Origin: Metabacillus kandeliae
GTDB taxonomy: Bacteria > Bacillota > Bacilli > Bacillales > Bacillaceae
DNA length: 64,000 bases
Direction: 5' to 3'
Assembly (NCBI RefSeq): GCF_021166585.1
Contig: NZ_JAJOZE010000001.1
Location: forward strand, 514,062-578,061
The notes under the pieces: generated by a model
The model's input: only the letters and a program-made list of their open reading frames with translations
Databases searched by the model: none
What the model was told of the DNA's origin: nothing
Position numbers and translations under genes: made by a program
Shown here: one piece after another, positions 35,429 through 43,888 of the stretch
Layout: each line of letters opens with the position of its first letter
Numbering within the stretch: the stretch's first letter is position 1

Positions 35429-37291
35429 TTGGTTAATACCAGTAAAAGCAAATATTCATTTTTGCTTATTGCAGCAGCCTTTATGTGGCTGAAAACCTAT
35501 ATTGTTTATAAAACGAGCTTTGATATTAAAATTGAAAATTTTGGACAGGAACTCATTCTTCTTATTAATCCTATCAGTTTTTTGCTTTTCTTCTATGGGA
35601 TTGGTTTATTTTTAAAAGAAAAAAATCGGAATCGCTATATTCTGGGAGCAAGCTTTGTTTTGACATTGATTTTGCTCGCCAACATGATTTTTTATCGATT
35701 TTTTAATGACTTTTTAACCTTTCCAATATTATTTCAAACCAATAATATGGGAGAGCTAGGCGGCAGCATCTCCTCATTATTTCAACCAGCTGACTTGCTT
35801 CTTTTTGTCGATATCATTATATTGGCCATTCTCATGAGACGGTCATCCTCAAAAAGCGAACAGCGGACTCCCAAAAGAGAGAAAAAAATTTATTTTCTGC
35901 TTTCAGCCGCGATGCTGTTTTTAAACCTTGGTTTCGCAGAGGTAGCGCGCCCAGAATTGCTGACAAGATCATTTGACAGAGAAATGCTTGTGAAGAACCT
36001 CAGCCTTTACAATTTCCATATTTACGATGGGCTGATACAATCCAAGACATTTGCACAGCGGGCGATGGCGGACAGCAATAACCTGACGGAAATTGAAAAC
36101 TTTGTGAAATCAAGCAAAAAGAAACCGGATGATAACTTGTTCGGAGTGGCTAAAAATCGAAATGTCATTGTTGTAAGTCTTGAGTCAACGCAAAGCTTTG
36201 TTATGAACAGAGATCTGAAGGGCGAGGAAATAACCCCGACCTTAAACAAGCTTGCCAAAGAAAGCTATAACTTTGAAAATTTCTATCATCAAACCGGCCA
36301 GGGGAAAACATCTGATGCAGAGTTTCTTGTAGACAACTCACTGTACCCGCTTGGCAGGGGAGCCGTTTTCTTTACAAACTCTGATAATAAATATACGGCA
36401 ACACCAGAACTGCTGAAGCAGGAAGGATATTCCACAGCCGTTTTCCATGCAAATAACAAGTCTTTCTGGAACAGGGATTTAATGTACCAATCATTCGGAT
36501 ATGACAAGTTCTTTGATATTAACAGCTATAAAGCAACCCCAGAATCTTCTGTGGGATGGGGCTTAAAGGATAAAGAATTCTTCCAGCAGACAGCTGATTT
36601 GATGAAAACGATGCCCCAGCCGTTTTACTCAAGAGCGCTCACTCTGACGAACCATTATCCTTTTGATTACAAGCCTGAGGATAAAATGCTTCCTGATGCT
36701 GGGACAAGCAGCAAGACAGTGAATAATTACTTTCAGACGGTACGCTACGAAGACGAAGCTGTGAAGGAATTTATAAAGAAGCTTAAAGAAAACGGGCTTT
36801 ATGACAATTCAGTTATCGTGTTTTACGGTGACCATTACGGCATTTCAGAAAACCATAATGCTGCTATGGAGCAGGTACTGGGCAAAAAGATTACTCCTTA
36901 TGAGAACATGCAGCTTCAGCGTGTGCCATTTATGATTCATATCCCGGGTGTAACGGATAAAAACCCGAAAAACATTGAAGAACCAGGCGGACAGATTGAC
37001 ATCAGACCTACACTTCTCCATTTGCTTGGGGTAAAAGATCAGAACCGGATTGAATTTGGCCATGATTTGTTTTCGAAAAACCGCTTTCCGTTTACGGTTA
37101 TGAGAGATGGAAGCTATGTATCAGATAAATATATTTATACAGACGGTAAGTGTTTTGATCGAAAAACAGGACAGCAGGAAAAAGACCCGAAACAGTGTGA
37201 AGTCTATTCTGAGCGTGCGAAGCAAGAGCTCAATTATTCAGATAATATCATTAATGGCGACCTCCTCCGATTTTACAATCAGAAAGAGTAG
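35429..37291 (+). CDS. ltaS: Lipoteichoic acid synthase-family protein (YqgS-like)
   Basis: 620 aa. Five membrane helices within residues 10-172, then an extracellular sulfatase-like domain. The metal Glu is in VVSLESTQ (Glu252), the nucleophile in [12 protein letters not shown] (Thr294), and the Asp/His pair in FYGDHYG (about 470). AQRAMA followed by DSN (about 214) is a likely signal-peptidase cleavage site, as in LtaS. It would polymerise glycerol phosphate from phosphatidylglycerol. B. subtilis has several paralogues; gene order points to YqgS. The start is TTG at 35429 after AGGGGG. Confidence 0.88.
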   Translation: MVNTSKSKYSFLLIAAAFMWLKTYIVYKTSFDIKIENFGQELILLINPISFLLFFYGIGLFLKEKNRNRYILGASFVLTLILLANMIFYRFFNDFLTFPILFQTNNMGELGGSISSLFQPADLLLFVDIIILAILMRRSSSKSEQRTPKREKKIYFLLSAAMLFLNLGFAEVARPELLTRSFDREMLVKNLSLYNFHIYDGLIQSKTFAQRAMADSNNLTEIENFVKSSKKKPDDNLFGVAKNRNVIVVSLESTQSFVMNRDLKGEEITPTLNKLAKESYNFENFYHQTGQGKTSDAEFLVDNSLYPLGRGAVFFTNSDNKYTATPELLKQEGYSTAVFHANNKSFWNRDLMYQSFGYDKFFDINSYKATPESSVGWGLKDKEFFQQTADLMKTMPQPFYSRALTLTNHYPFDYKPEDKMLPDAGTSSKTVNNYFQTVRYEDEAVKEFIKKLKENGLYDNSVIVFYGDHYGISENHNAAMEQVLGKKITPYENMQLQRVPFMIHIPGVTDKNPKNIEEPGGQIDIRPTLLHLLGVKDQNRIEFGHDLFSKNRFPFTVMRDGSYVSDKYIYTDGKCFDRKTGQQEKDPKQCEVYSERAKQELNYSDNIINGDLLRFYNQKE

Positions 37292-37296
37292 TCATG

Positions 37297-37329
37297 AAAG
37301 CTTTGGTTCTTTTGAACCAAAGCTTTTTC
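37297..37329 (+). terminator. Terminator after the ltaS-family gene
   Basis: AAAGCTTTGGTTC pairs perfectly with GAACCAAAGCTTT over a TTTT loop; T-rich tail. Confidence 0.88.
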
Positions 37330-37417
37330 TGATAAATAAGGTCTTCTATCCTGTTTTAAGATGTTCGAAAAGGATTTAGCTCCTCATAAACTGAATGTAA
37401 AGAAAGGGGGAAGGCTT

Positions 37418-38500
37418 ATGAACTTTTCTGTTGAACAGCCCATTGGTCTTAATGAACTTTCCGAAAAATTGAATCTTCCGGTTCAGCTGATTCTTGATTC
37501 AAATGCAGAAAAACTGCCCGGCCTGCTCTCCCCAGGCCAGCAGGTGCTGATCCCTGGATATGTATCGGACGGTGCAGAAAATGTGCAGCACAATAAAATA
37601 ACAGGCTTAATGGGAAATCGTAAAAAAGCATATGATTACCAGGCACTGCTGGATGATCTTGCTTTGCTCCAAACAGCCTATCCCTTTATTCAGCAGAATA
37701 TCATCGGGACCACTGTACTGAAAAAGCCTATATATGAAGTAACAGTAGGCAGCGGACCGAAAAAAATTCATATGAACGCGTCCTTTCATGCTAACGAATG
37801 GATTACTTCTGCAGCCCTCATGCAGTTTTTAGAAACTTATTTGCTTGCCCTCATTCAGGAAGCCTCCATCAATGGAATACCTGCAATCAAGCTCTACGAA
37901 GACACAACACTTTCGATCGTGCCGATGGTAAATCCGGATGGTGTGGATCTTGTACTCGCCAGTCCGTCCTCCATTAATGATGCCTATTACCAGGATGCCT
38001 TGCGGATCAATTCCTTTTCTGATGATTTTTCCAGCTGGAAAGCCAATATCAGGGGTGTCGATTTGAACAATCAATTTCCTGCATACTGGGAAATTGAAAA
38101 AGAACGAAAAGAACCAAAATCTCCTGCTCCGAGAGATTATCCCGGCGACCAGCCTCTCACTGAGCCTGAGGCAAAGGCAATGGCTGCATTAGTAAAAGAA
38201 AAAAACTTTGACAGGCTAGTTGCTTTTCATACACAAGGGGAAGAAATATACTGGGGTTACATGCAGAAAGAACCGGAGGAATCGGCAGTTATTGTGAAAG
38301 AATATGCCATACAGAGCGGATATAAAGCCGTTCAGGACATTGACAGCCATGCAGGCTTCAGAGACTGGTTTATAAATGAGTGGAAACGTCCCGGTTTTAC
38401 GGTAGAACTTGGCATTGGCGCCAATCCTCTTCCAATAGAGCAATTTGATGAAATTTGCCGCAAAAGCGAAGGCATTTTCTGGTCTACGCTTTACTTATAA
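37418..38500 (+). CDS. yqgT: Gamma-D-glutamyl-L-diamino acid endopeptidase I (M14, YqgT)
   Basis: 360 aa from the ATG at 37418, preceded by AAAGGGGG. Residues 1-50 form a LysM-like wall-binding module (NELSEKLNLPVQLILDSN ... LSPGQQVLIPGY). The rest is a zinc carboxypeptidase: HANEWIT gives the first His and Glu, the substrate segment is NPDGVDLV, the third ligand is in VAFHTQGEE and the catalytic Glu in FTVELGIG. It cleaves the gamma-D-Glu to diaminopimelate bond in muropeptides. No signal peptide, as for the sporulation endopeptidase I group. Confidence 0.87.
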   Translation: MNFSVEQPIGLNELSEKLNLPVQLILDSNAEKLPGLLSPGQQVLIPGYVSDGAENVQHNKITGLMGNRKKAYDYQALLDDLALLQTAYPFIQQNIIGTTVLKKPIYEVTVGSGPKKIHMNASFHANEWITSAALMQFLETYLLALIQEASINGIPAIKLYEDTTLSIVPMVNPDGVDLVLASPSSINDAYYQDALRINSFSDDFSSWKANIRGVDLNNQFPAYWEIEKERKEPKSPAPRDYPGDQPLTEPEAKAMAALVKEKNFDRLVAFHTQGEEIYWGYMQKEPEESAVIVKEYAIQSGYKAVQDIDSHAGFRDWFINEWKRPGFTVELGIGANPLPIEQFDEICRKSEGIFWSTLYL

Positions 38501-38594
38501 AAGCTATCATTTTCTTTTACCTGGCAGCAGCAAAGTGCTCCATCTGAAAGGAAGTTCAAGCCATCACATAAACATAGAGAAAGGAAATTTTCAG

Positions 38595-39731
38595 GTGAAA
38601 GAAAAGAAAGGGAAAAGAATAAGAATAACAGCAGGTGCATCTCTCCTCCTCACTGGGGTGCTCCTTGCTGGCTGCAGCCAAGTAGCTGATCCAAAGGAAA
38701 TTAAGCAGCATCAAGCAGCGGTGAAAAAAGATTCTGCTCCGCTCAGTGTGCGGCTATACGAAACAACAGAGAAAGACTTTGGGACAGTCAGCGGATGGCT
38801 TGATTCTGATCATGTGCTGGTTGAAGAAAATGCCGGTAACGGTGGTTCAAATCTGTTTTCTTACAGTTTATCAGCGGGGAAAAAAGAAAAACTGTACGCC
38901 TCAAGTTCAAAATTGGCTTCTGTTAAAATCAATCCGCAAGAAAAGCTGCTGCTGCTTCAAGCGAGCAGCGGGGACAATAAATCTGAAATAATCGTGATTA
39001 ATGAAAAAGGGGAAACCTTATATAAAAAAGCGATCACGGCTTTCCAGCTTGATACATCCTGGAATAGGCAGAATCCAGATTTGCTCTACGCCACTGCCTT
39101 TAAAGAGGACTGGACTTTTCAAACCCATCTTTTGCATCCGCTTAGCAAGAAAGAAGCGGCAAGCCCCGTTGCAGTGCCGTTTGTTGAGTGGGAAGGGAAT
39201 GATGCTCTTGTCTATATTAAGTGGGACCAAAATGATCCGCAAATTCAGGCGCCGCTGTATCAATATGCATTAGAGCAGGGTACGGAGATCATGTTAAAGA
39301 AAAAAGCAGTAAAACAAGAGGTATTTGGAGAAGTACTGCTTACCGTTTCAATGGAAGATGAAAAAAGCAGCACAGGCACCTACACCTTTTTCAACTGGAA
39401 GACAGGCAAGGAACTGGCAAGCATGAAAGCACCGCTTATCTCGAACTATTCGGAATGGCAGGTTCCCAATTATGCGTTAAACGAGCAAAAGCAGCTATTT
39501 TATACGTTCCGCCAAAACAGCAGCCAAACCTTTGATCTCATCGCATTCTCATTAAAGGATCAAAAAGTTCGTACTGTAAAAAAAGGATTGGAAAATCAGC
39601 CGATTTCATTATCGCCTGATGGAAACACCCTTTTATACGGGCCAAGGTTTGAGCAGCTTGTTGATTTACAAACGCAAAAAGTCCTTCCGCTGGTGAAGTA
39701 TGATAAAATGCAAATGGACAGCAGCCAGTAA
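38595..39731 (+). CDS. yqgU: YqgU-like lipoprotein
   Basis: 378 aa from the GTG at 38595 (AAAGGAAA upstream). Basic start KEKKGKRIR, a hydrophobic segment and lipobox LLAGCS make it a lipoprotein anchored outside the membrane. The mature part is rich in beta strands with repeating units such as LVDLQTQKVLP and SLSPDGNTLLYG, compatible with a beta-propeller, but I see no catalytic motif. Gene order matches yqgU. The longer open frame that starts at 38445 overlaps yqgT and is not used. Confidence 0.78.
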   Translation: MKEKKGKRIRITAGASLLLTGVLLAGCSQVADPKEIKQHQAAVKKDSAPLSVRLYETTEKDFGTVSGWLDSDHVLVEENAGNGGSNLFSYSLSAGKKEKLYASSSKLASVKINPQEKLLLLQASSGDNKSEIIVINEKGETLYKKAITAFQLDTSWNRQNPDLLYATAFKEDWTFQTHLLHPLSKKEAASPVAVPFVEWEGNDALVYIKWDQNDPQIQAPLYQYALEQGTEIMLKKKAVKQEVFGEVLLTVSMEDEKSSTGTYTFFNWKTGKELASMKAPLISNYSEWQVPNYALNEQKQLFYTFRQNSSQTFDLIAFSLKDQKVRTVKKGLENQPISLSPDGNTLLYGPRFEQLVDLQTQKVLPLVKYDKMQMDSSQ

Positions 39732-39743
39732 GGAGGAAGCATT

Positions 39744-40052
39744 GTGGCAATATTTGACGTTACCATTATCCCGATCGGCACAGAAACACCAAGTGTTTCA
39801 AGCTATGTAGCAGATATTCAAAAGATTTTGCAGAAATACCAGAATGAAGGGAAAATTACCTTTCAGCTAACACCGATGAACACCTTGATTGAGGGGGACT
39901 TGAAGGACTTGTTCGAGGTTGTGCAGGCGATTCATGAAGCGCCTTATGAAAAAGGCATCCAGAGGGTGGCGACGAACATCCGGATTGATGACAGAAGAGA
40001 TAAGGCTTCAACAATGAAAGGAAAGCTTGAGAGCGTGAATAGCAAGCTTTGA
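39744..40052 (+). CDS. yqgV: Thiamine-binding/MTH1187-family protein (YqgV)
   Basis: 102 aa, full-length DUF77 (ferredoxin-like fold). It starts with AIFDVTIIPIGTETPSVS and ends IDDRRDKASTMKGKLESV, both typical. Family members bind thiamine or a pyrimidine precursor. The start is GTG at 39744, with AAGGAGGAAG upstream, 12 bases after yqgU. Confidence 0.85.
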   Translation: MAIFDVTIIPIGTETPSVSSYVADIQKILQKYQNEGKITFQLTPMNTLIEGDLKDLFEVVQAIHEAPYEKGIQRVATNIRIDDRRDKASTMKGKLESVNSKL

Positions 40053-40059
40053 ACATGCG

Positions 40060-40085
40060 AAAACCCCGGAGACCCGGGGTTTTTA
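40060..40085. terminator. Terminator between yqgV and yqgW
   Basis: AAAACCCCGG-AGA-CCCGGGGTTTT; the 3' tail overlaps the yqgW stop codon on the other strand. Confidence 0.85.
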
Positions 40086-40259
40086 ACCGTGCATCGTTGG
40101 TACGCCGTGGTAAATGATCGTCATAACGGAAAACCAGCCAAAAATAGCTATAGCAGCAAGAGTAAAAACAATGCTCAGCCAATTTTTTCGTTTCCATGCT
40201 CTGAGCAGTCCCCATACAGCAAAAATCGTGATTAAGCTAAAGATAATTATAATTCCCAT
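40083..40259 (-). CDS. yqgW: YqgW-like DUF2759 small membrane protein
   Basis: 58 aa, too short for many ORF lists. It starts MGIIIIFSLITIFAVWG and has two helices (about 2-19 and 28-50) with a basic loop AWKRKN between, and the family segment FGWFSVMTII before the end. GGGGGG precedes the ATG. Convergent with yqgV and divergent from yqgX, as in B. subtilis. Function unknown. Confidence 0.8.
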   Translation of the reverse strand: MGIIIIFSLITIFAVWGLLRAWKRKNWLSIVFTLAAIAIFGWFSVMTIIYHGVPTMHG

Positions 40260-40441
40260 CTGCGTCCCCCCTAAGCCATCGTTCTGTTCGTTAACGGAAA
40301 ATTTAGAAAAAAATGAGAATTTCCTGCTTTAAGTTTAACCGTTTTCATAAAGCTTGTCGAGATGAAAAACAGCGTTTGAAATATTGCAAAGCTTGCTTGA
40401 TAATGAGAGAAGAAACCGACAATAATGGATGAGGTGATGGA

Positions 40442-41074
40442 ATGAAATGGCAGCGGATCCCGCTTGGGCCAATCCAGACAAATGCTTATTTATACTATGA
40501 TGATAAAGGAGAATGCTTGATCATTGATCCGGGCAGCGAGGGCAATAAACTGAGCAATATCATAAAAGAAAAGAAATTAAAGCCGCTCGCGATCCTTTTA
40601 ACACATGCTCATTTTGACCACATCGGAGCTGCAGATAAGGTACGGGAACGGTTTGGCATCCCAGTATATGTACATAAGGAAGAAAAGGACTGGCTCACAT
40701 CCCCGGAGCTGAACGGCAGTTCAAAAATGGGAATGGAGCCGATTACGGCAAACCCTGCAGAGCATTTGATTGATTCGGAAAAAGAACTTGAAATCGGACC
40801 ATTCAAACTGGCTGTCCTGCACACACCAGGGCACTCGCCAGGCAGTGTTTCTTATTATGACGCTCTATCTGATCTTGTTTTTTCAGGAGATGCCCTCTTT
40901 GCAGGCAGTATCGGCCGAACAGATCTGACAGGAGGAAACCATGAACTGCTTTTAAAAAGCATACATAACAAGCTGCTTTCCCTTCCTGAGGAAACTCTTG
41001 TCCTGTCAGGGCATGGACCTGAAACAAGCATCGAAGCAGAAATGGACTCCAACCCGTTCCTTAACGGCTTTTAA
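40442..41074 (+). CDS. yqgX: Metallo-beta-lactamase-fold hydrolase (YqgX)
   Basis: 210 aa, glyoxalase-II-like hydrolase. Zinc motif LTHAHFDHIGA (THxHxDH) near residue 55; later ligands are in LHTPGHSPGS, FSGDALF and SGHGPET. Lacks the glyoxalase II C-terminal domain, so the substrate is uncertain. ATGAGGTGATGG before the start contains the Shine-Dalgarno site. The stop overlaps the next start by one base. Confidence 0.87.
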   Translation: MKWQRIPLGPIQTNAYLYYDDKGECLIIDPGSEGNKLSNIIKEKKLKPLAILLTHAHFDHIGAADKVRERFGIPVYVHKEEKDWLTSPELNGSSKMGMEPITANPAEHLIDSEKELEIGPFKLAVLHTPGHSPGSVSYYDALSDLVFSGDALFAGSIGRTDLTGGNHELLLKSIHNKLLSLPEETLVLSGHGPETSIEAEMDSNPFLNGF

Positions 41075-42126
41075 TGCAAGAGCTGTTTAATAAAATAATC
41101 AGAGACGGGGGAAGCATCTCCTATTCTGATTATATGGAAGAAGTGCTCTATCATCCTCAAAAAGGCTATTATATGAAAGAGCAATCAAAGATCGGCAGAA
41201 AAGGCGATTTTCTGACAACAAGCAGCTATTCAGAGCTATTTGGAAAGCATTTTGCCCGCTTGTATTCCGATCTTGTGGAAAGCGGCTGTTCACACTCTGC
41301 CTTTATGGAAGCAGGGGGAGGAACAGGAGCTTTTCTGCAGTCCTTTCTGGACGAAAGAAGAAGGACCGGAGAAGAACTCTCAGACAATATTTACAGCCTT
41401 GAGAAAAGCCCGTATCATGCCTCATTGCAGAAAGGGCCTGTCACTGCTTTGAGCAGTTTGAATGACCTGCAATCACCTTTCAGCGGAGTATTTTTTGCCA
41501 ACGAACTGTACGATGCTTTCCCTGTTGATGTCATTACTAAGAAAAACGGCAGCCTTTATGAGGTGCAGGTTGGAATATACGATGGGAAGCTGTGCGAAGT
41601 ACTCGTTCTTATAAAAAACGGCTCATTGACAGATTATCTAAAGTGGGCCTCTTTGCATCCTTGCGAAGGGCAGAGAATTGAAATTCCGCTTGGCATGCTA
41701 AAGTTTATGGAAGAGCTCGATAAGCATCTCAGACAGGCATTTATCATCATGATTGACTATGGCTACTATAACGAGGAATTAATGGAGCCGCATTTAAGAG
41801 ATGGAAGTTTGCGGGGCTACAGCAGGCATTCGCTCATCAAGGATCCTCTGCTCTTTCCTTATCAAATGGATTTGACTTCACACGTTCACTTTGATGCTTA
41901 TAAGAAGAAAGCAGAAGAGCTTGGATGGAAGAGTCATTTCGAAGGAAGACAAAATGATTTTCTCTGGAAGACCGGCTTTGCTGACAATTTGAAGGAATCA
42001 AGCGATCCGTTTTCAAAAGCAGGAAAAACGAACAGAGCTGCCGTTTCTCTTTTATCAGGAAGCGGGATCAGTCAGGCTTTCCATGTCTTTATCCATGAAA
42101 AAGTTTATGTTAAAGGAGAATGTTGA
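41074..42126 (+). CDS. MidA/NDUFAF7-type SAM-dependent methyltransferase
   Basis: 350 aa, COG1565 family. SAM-binding motif MEAGGGTGAFLQSFL near residue 88, and the family signature ANELYDAFPVD near residue 147. Relatives methylate an arginine of the respiratory complex I subunit in mitochondria; bacterial targets are unknown. The N-terminus YSDYMEEVLYHPQKGYYM is typical. TAATG overlap with yqgX suggests coupled translation. Confidence 0.82.
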   Translation: MQELFNKIIRDGGSISYSDYMEEVLYHPQKGYYMKEQSKIGRKGDFLTTSSYSELFGKHFARLYSDLVESGCSHSAFMEAGGGTGAFLQSFLDERRRTGEELSDNIYSLEKSPYHASLQKGPVTALSSLNDLQSPFSGVFFANELYDAFPVDVITKKNGSLYEVQVGIYDGKLCEVLVLIKNGSLTDYLKWASLHPCEGQRIEIPLGMLKFMEELDKHLRQAFIIMIDYGYYNEELMEPHLRDGSLRGYSRHSLIKDPLLFPYQMDLTSHVHFDAYKKKAEELGWKSHFEGRQNDFLWKTGFADNLKESSDPFSKAGKTNRAAVSLLSGSGISQAFHVFIHEKVYVKGEC

Positions 42127-42134
42127 TTTTTTAC

Positions 42135-42289
42135 GCACCTGTTGATTGGAGTGGCAGGCGGGAGACTCCTGCGGGAGCAGCGGGACAGGTGAGACCCCGG
42201 AGGCGCAAAGGCGCCGAGGAGGCTCAAGCGGCCCGCCCCGCGGAAAGCGGACGCCTGAAACGGAAATCAACAGCCATTTTAACAGAGTC
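42135..42289. repeat. Interspersed GC-rich Bacillus repeat, copy 3
   Basis: Fullest copy in the window. Begins GCACCTGTTGATTGGAGTG and ends AAATCAACAG ... AACAGAGTC. The core has GGGAGACTCCTGCGGGAGC, GGCGCAAAGGCGCC (self-pairing) and CCGCGGAAAGCGG arms. It begins only 9 bases after the stop of the methyltransferase gene. Compare 13287 and 26436. Confidence 0.88.
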
Positions 42290-42292
42290 ATG

Positions 42293-42336
42293 AAAAAAAG
42301 TAACAGCTGCACATGTGTGCAGCTGTTACTTTTTTA
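42293..42336. terminator. Strong bidirectional terminator before yqgY
   Basis: AAAAGTAACAGCTGCACA pairs perfectly with its complement (a 16- to 18-bp stem over a very small loop), with T-runs on both strands. Serves yqgY and perhaps the yqgX operon. Confidence 0.9.
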
Positions 42337-42340
42337 TGTT

Positions 42341-42586
42341 TTATTCAGCACCCATACCTGGGATCATCATAAAGGTGGTCCAGTAAGTAAACCCGACAAA
42401 AAAGATTGTGCAGTAAGCACCGAAAATATAAATATACATACGCTCAGTTAATTTTAAATAAGATAAAAAGACAAAAAAGACCGTTTGTGCAAAAAATAAA
42501 AGCGATGTTTCTTCCATATCCCCAAGGAAAAACATAACAGCAAAGATACCCGTCCAGAACCCCAATACCCTGAACATCCGATCCAA
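42341..42586 (-). CDS. yqgY: YqgY-like DUF2626 membrane protein
   Basis: 81 aa, starting (M)DRMFRVLGFWTGIFAVMFF, as DUF2626 proteins do. Four short helices. The start is TTG at 42586, with AAAGGAGG seven bases upstream; a longer frame from 42643 would include the ribosome site. Length equals that of YqgY. Function unknown. Confidence 0.82.
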   Translation of the reverse strand: MDRMFRVLGFWTGIFAVMFFLGDMEETSLLFFAQTVFFVFLSYLKLTERMYIYIFGAYCTIFFVGFTYWTTFMMIPGMGAE

Positions 42587-42743
42587 ACAAATTCCTCCTT
42601 TACCCCTCTGACTGATTTTATTATATCCAACAATTCCTTCCATTGTAAATAACCCGCTCGCTTCCAGAACTGTAAAAAAGGAAGAAAATGGCCCTTTGTA
42701 ATAAAAAGTTCATAATTCAGTTAAGTCTTATGGGTATACAAAC

Positions 42744-42764
42744 ATTGTACAAATAATGTACAAT
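42744..42764. promoter_or_regulatory. Perfect inverted repeat between yqgY and mgsR
   Basis: ATTGTACA-AATAA-TGTACAAT, 8-5-8 with no mismatch. A GGGTAT (42731-42736) that resembles a sigma-B -10 lies just before it, but no sigma-B -35 stands at the right distance. Probably an operator for a dimeric regulator; identity unknown. Confidence 0.45.
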
Positions 42765-42835
42765 ACAATTACACAAATAGAAAACGGATTTATATAGAAA
42801 AGGGCCTTTGTAATATATTCCAGGAGGAAATGAAA

Positions 42836-43216
42836 ATGGATGAATTGACATTTTTTACTTATCCTAGCTGTACATCTTGCCGTAAAACAAAGCACTGGCT
42901 GAAAGCGCATGAAATCGGTTTTCACGAAAGGCACCTCTTCAGAGAAACACCAACTGCCTTGGAATTAAAAAAAATCCTTGAGCTGACAACCGAAGGGATT
43001 GACGAAATACTCGCCACCCGCAGCCAGACGTACAAGGACCTTAACCTGAATATAGAAGAACTGAACCTATCAGAGCTCTTGAAACTGATCACTGAAGAAC
43101 CAAAACTGCTTAGACGGCCGATTATTACAGACGGAAAAAAACTGATTGTCGGCTACAATCCGCAGGAGCTTAACAAGATTGCCAAGGATGGCAGCTATCA
43201 TCAGAAGGTTTGCTAA
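42836..43216 (+). CDS. mgsR: Spx/ArsC-family redox regulator MgsR
   Basis: 126 aa. Thioredoxin-like ArsC fold with the redox switch PSCTSCRKTK (CxxC) at residues 10-15. In B. subtilis MgsR (YqgZ) binds RNA polymerase and controls a subset of general-stress genes. The end ...LIVGYNPQELNKI agrees with the Spx family; a cysteine is the last residue. I choose the ATG at 42836 (8 bases from AGGAGG); the ATG at 42830 is too close. Place after yqgY and before comGA matches. Confidence 0.85.
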   Translation: MDELTFFTYPSCTSCRKTKHWLKAHEIGFHERHLFRETPTALELKKILELTTEGIDEILATRSQTYKDLNLNIEELNLSELLKLITEEPKLLRRPIITDGKKLIVGYNPQELNKIAKDGSYHQKVC

Positions 43217-43218
43217 GA

Positions 43219-43246
43219 AAATCACCCTTGGAGGGTGGTTTTTTTA
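43219..43246 (+). terminator. Terminator after mgsR
   Basis: CACCCT-TGG-AGGGTG, extended by A-T pairs, then seven T residues. Confidence 0.85.
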
Positions 43247-43352
43247 GTTGAACAGGCTGTACAGTACGAATAAAAATTATTGTTGGAATTTCATTATAAT
43301 GGTATATTTTAAGAGAATTGTTCTTTATTAAGCATGAAAAGGACGGTAATGC

Positions 43353-43598
43353 ATGGGAGAATTTAAATTTTTCTTAGAGGGGATAGGATCACGAACGGTT
43401 GCTGCGGATTTTCTTAAACCTGATTTTACTTCAGAGAGTCCTAGCATTATTGATGCTTCAAAGGAACTTGCTGAAAAAAAGAAATTAAAATTTATGGGGC
43501 ATGAATCTCTTAACAGGGGATACCGGTTGTACTACGAAAAGCCTTCCTTGCTTAAGAAAAACAGAAAAACTTACATCTATTATGTATCCTGTGATTAA
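43353..43598 (+). CDS. Hypothetical 81-residue protein
   Basis: Starts MGEFKFFLEGIGSRTVAADF; charged and soluble, with a possible beta end (RKTYIYYVSC). AAAGGACGG lies upstream of the ATG. I do not recognise the family. Position between mgsR and tRNA-Gln; a weak hairpin (CTGC-TAAT-GCAG with T-run) may end it at about 43600-43625. Confidence 0.6.
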   Translation: MGEFKFFLEGIGSRTVAADFLKPDFTSESPSIIDASKELAEKKKLKFMGHESLNRGYRLYYEKPSLLKKNRKTYIYYVSCD

Positions 43599-43632
43599 TG
43601 TCTGCTAATGCAGGCTTTTTTATTTGAAAAAA

Positions 43633-43707
43633 TGGCTGGGCTAGCTGGATTCGAACCAGCGCATGACGGAGTCAAAGTCCGTTGCCTTACCGCTTGGCTA
43701 TAGCCCA
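43633..43707 (-). tRNA. tRNA-Gln (anticodon UUG)
   Basis: 75 nt including the encoded CCA. TGGGCTA pairs with TAGCCCA as acceptor stem; the anticodon stem CGGAC-TTTGACT-CCG holds TTG; the T arm is GCTGG-TTCGAAT-CCAGC. Located upstream of comGA on the opposite strand. Confidence 0.96.
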
Positions 43708-43758
43708 CTAAAGAATGCGACAAATAGTATCATGTGCAAATTAAACTTTCTTATGCAG

Positions 43759-43859
43759 AAAACGCAATAATTAGTTGGCCAAAATACGCTTTTCTTTCGA
43801 AATTCGCAGAGAAAAATAAAATATCACAATATGACAAGACTTAATGCTTCCCATATAAT
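43759..43859 (+). promoter_or_regulatory. ComK box and promoter of the comG operon
   Basis: AAAA-TACGC-TTTT (43781-43793) is a perfect ComK AT-box. A weaker partner AAAA-CGCAA-TAAT (43759-43771) lies 22 bases, two turns, upstream. Downstream is ATGACA (43831), a 17-base spacer, then TATAAT (43854). This layout is that of late competence genes activated by ComK. Confidence 0.75.
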
Positions 43860-43888
43860 CCACTTGTAGACATTAAGGAGGCTGATCC

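Noticed and set aside
42709..42736. Sigma-B promoter of mgsR
   Set aside because: Only the -10 (GGGTAT) matches; no GTTTAA-like -35 at 12-15 bases upstream.
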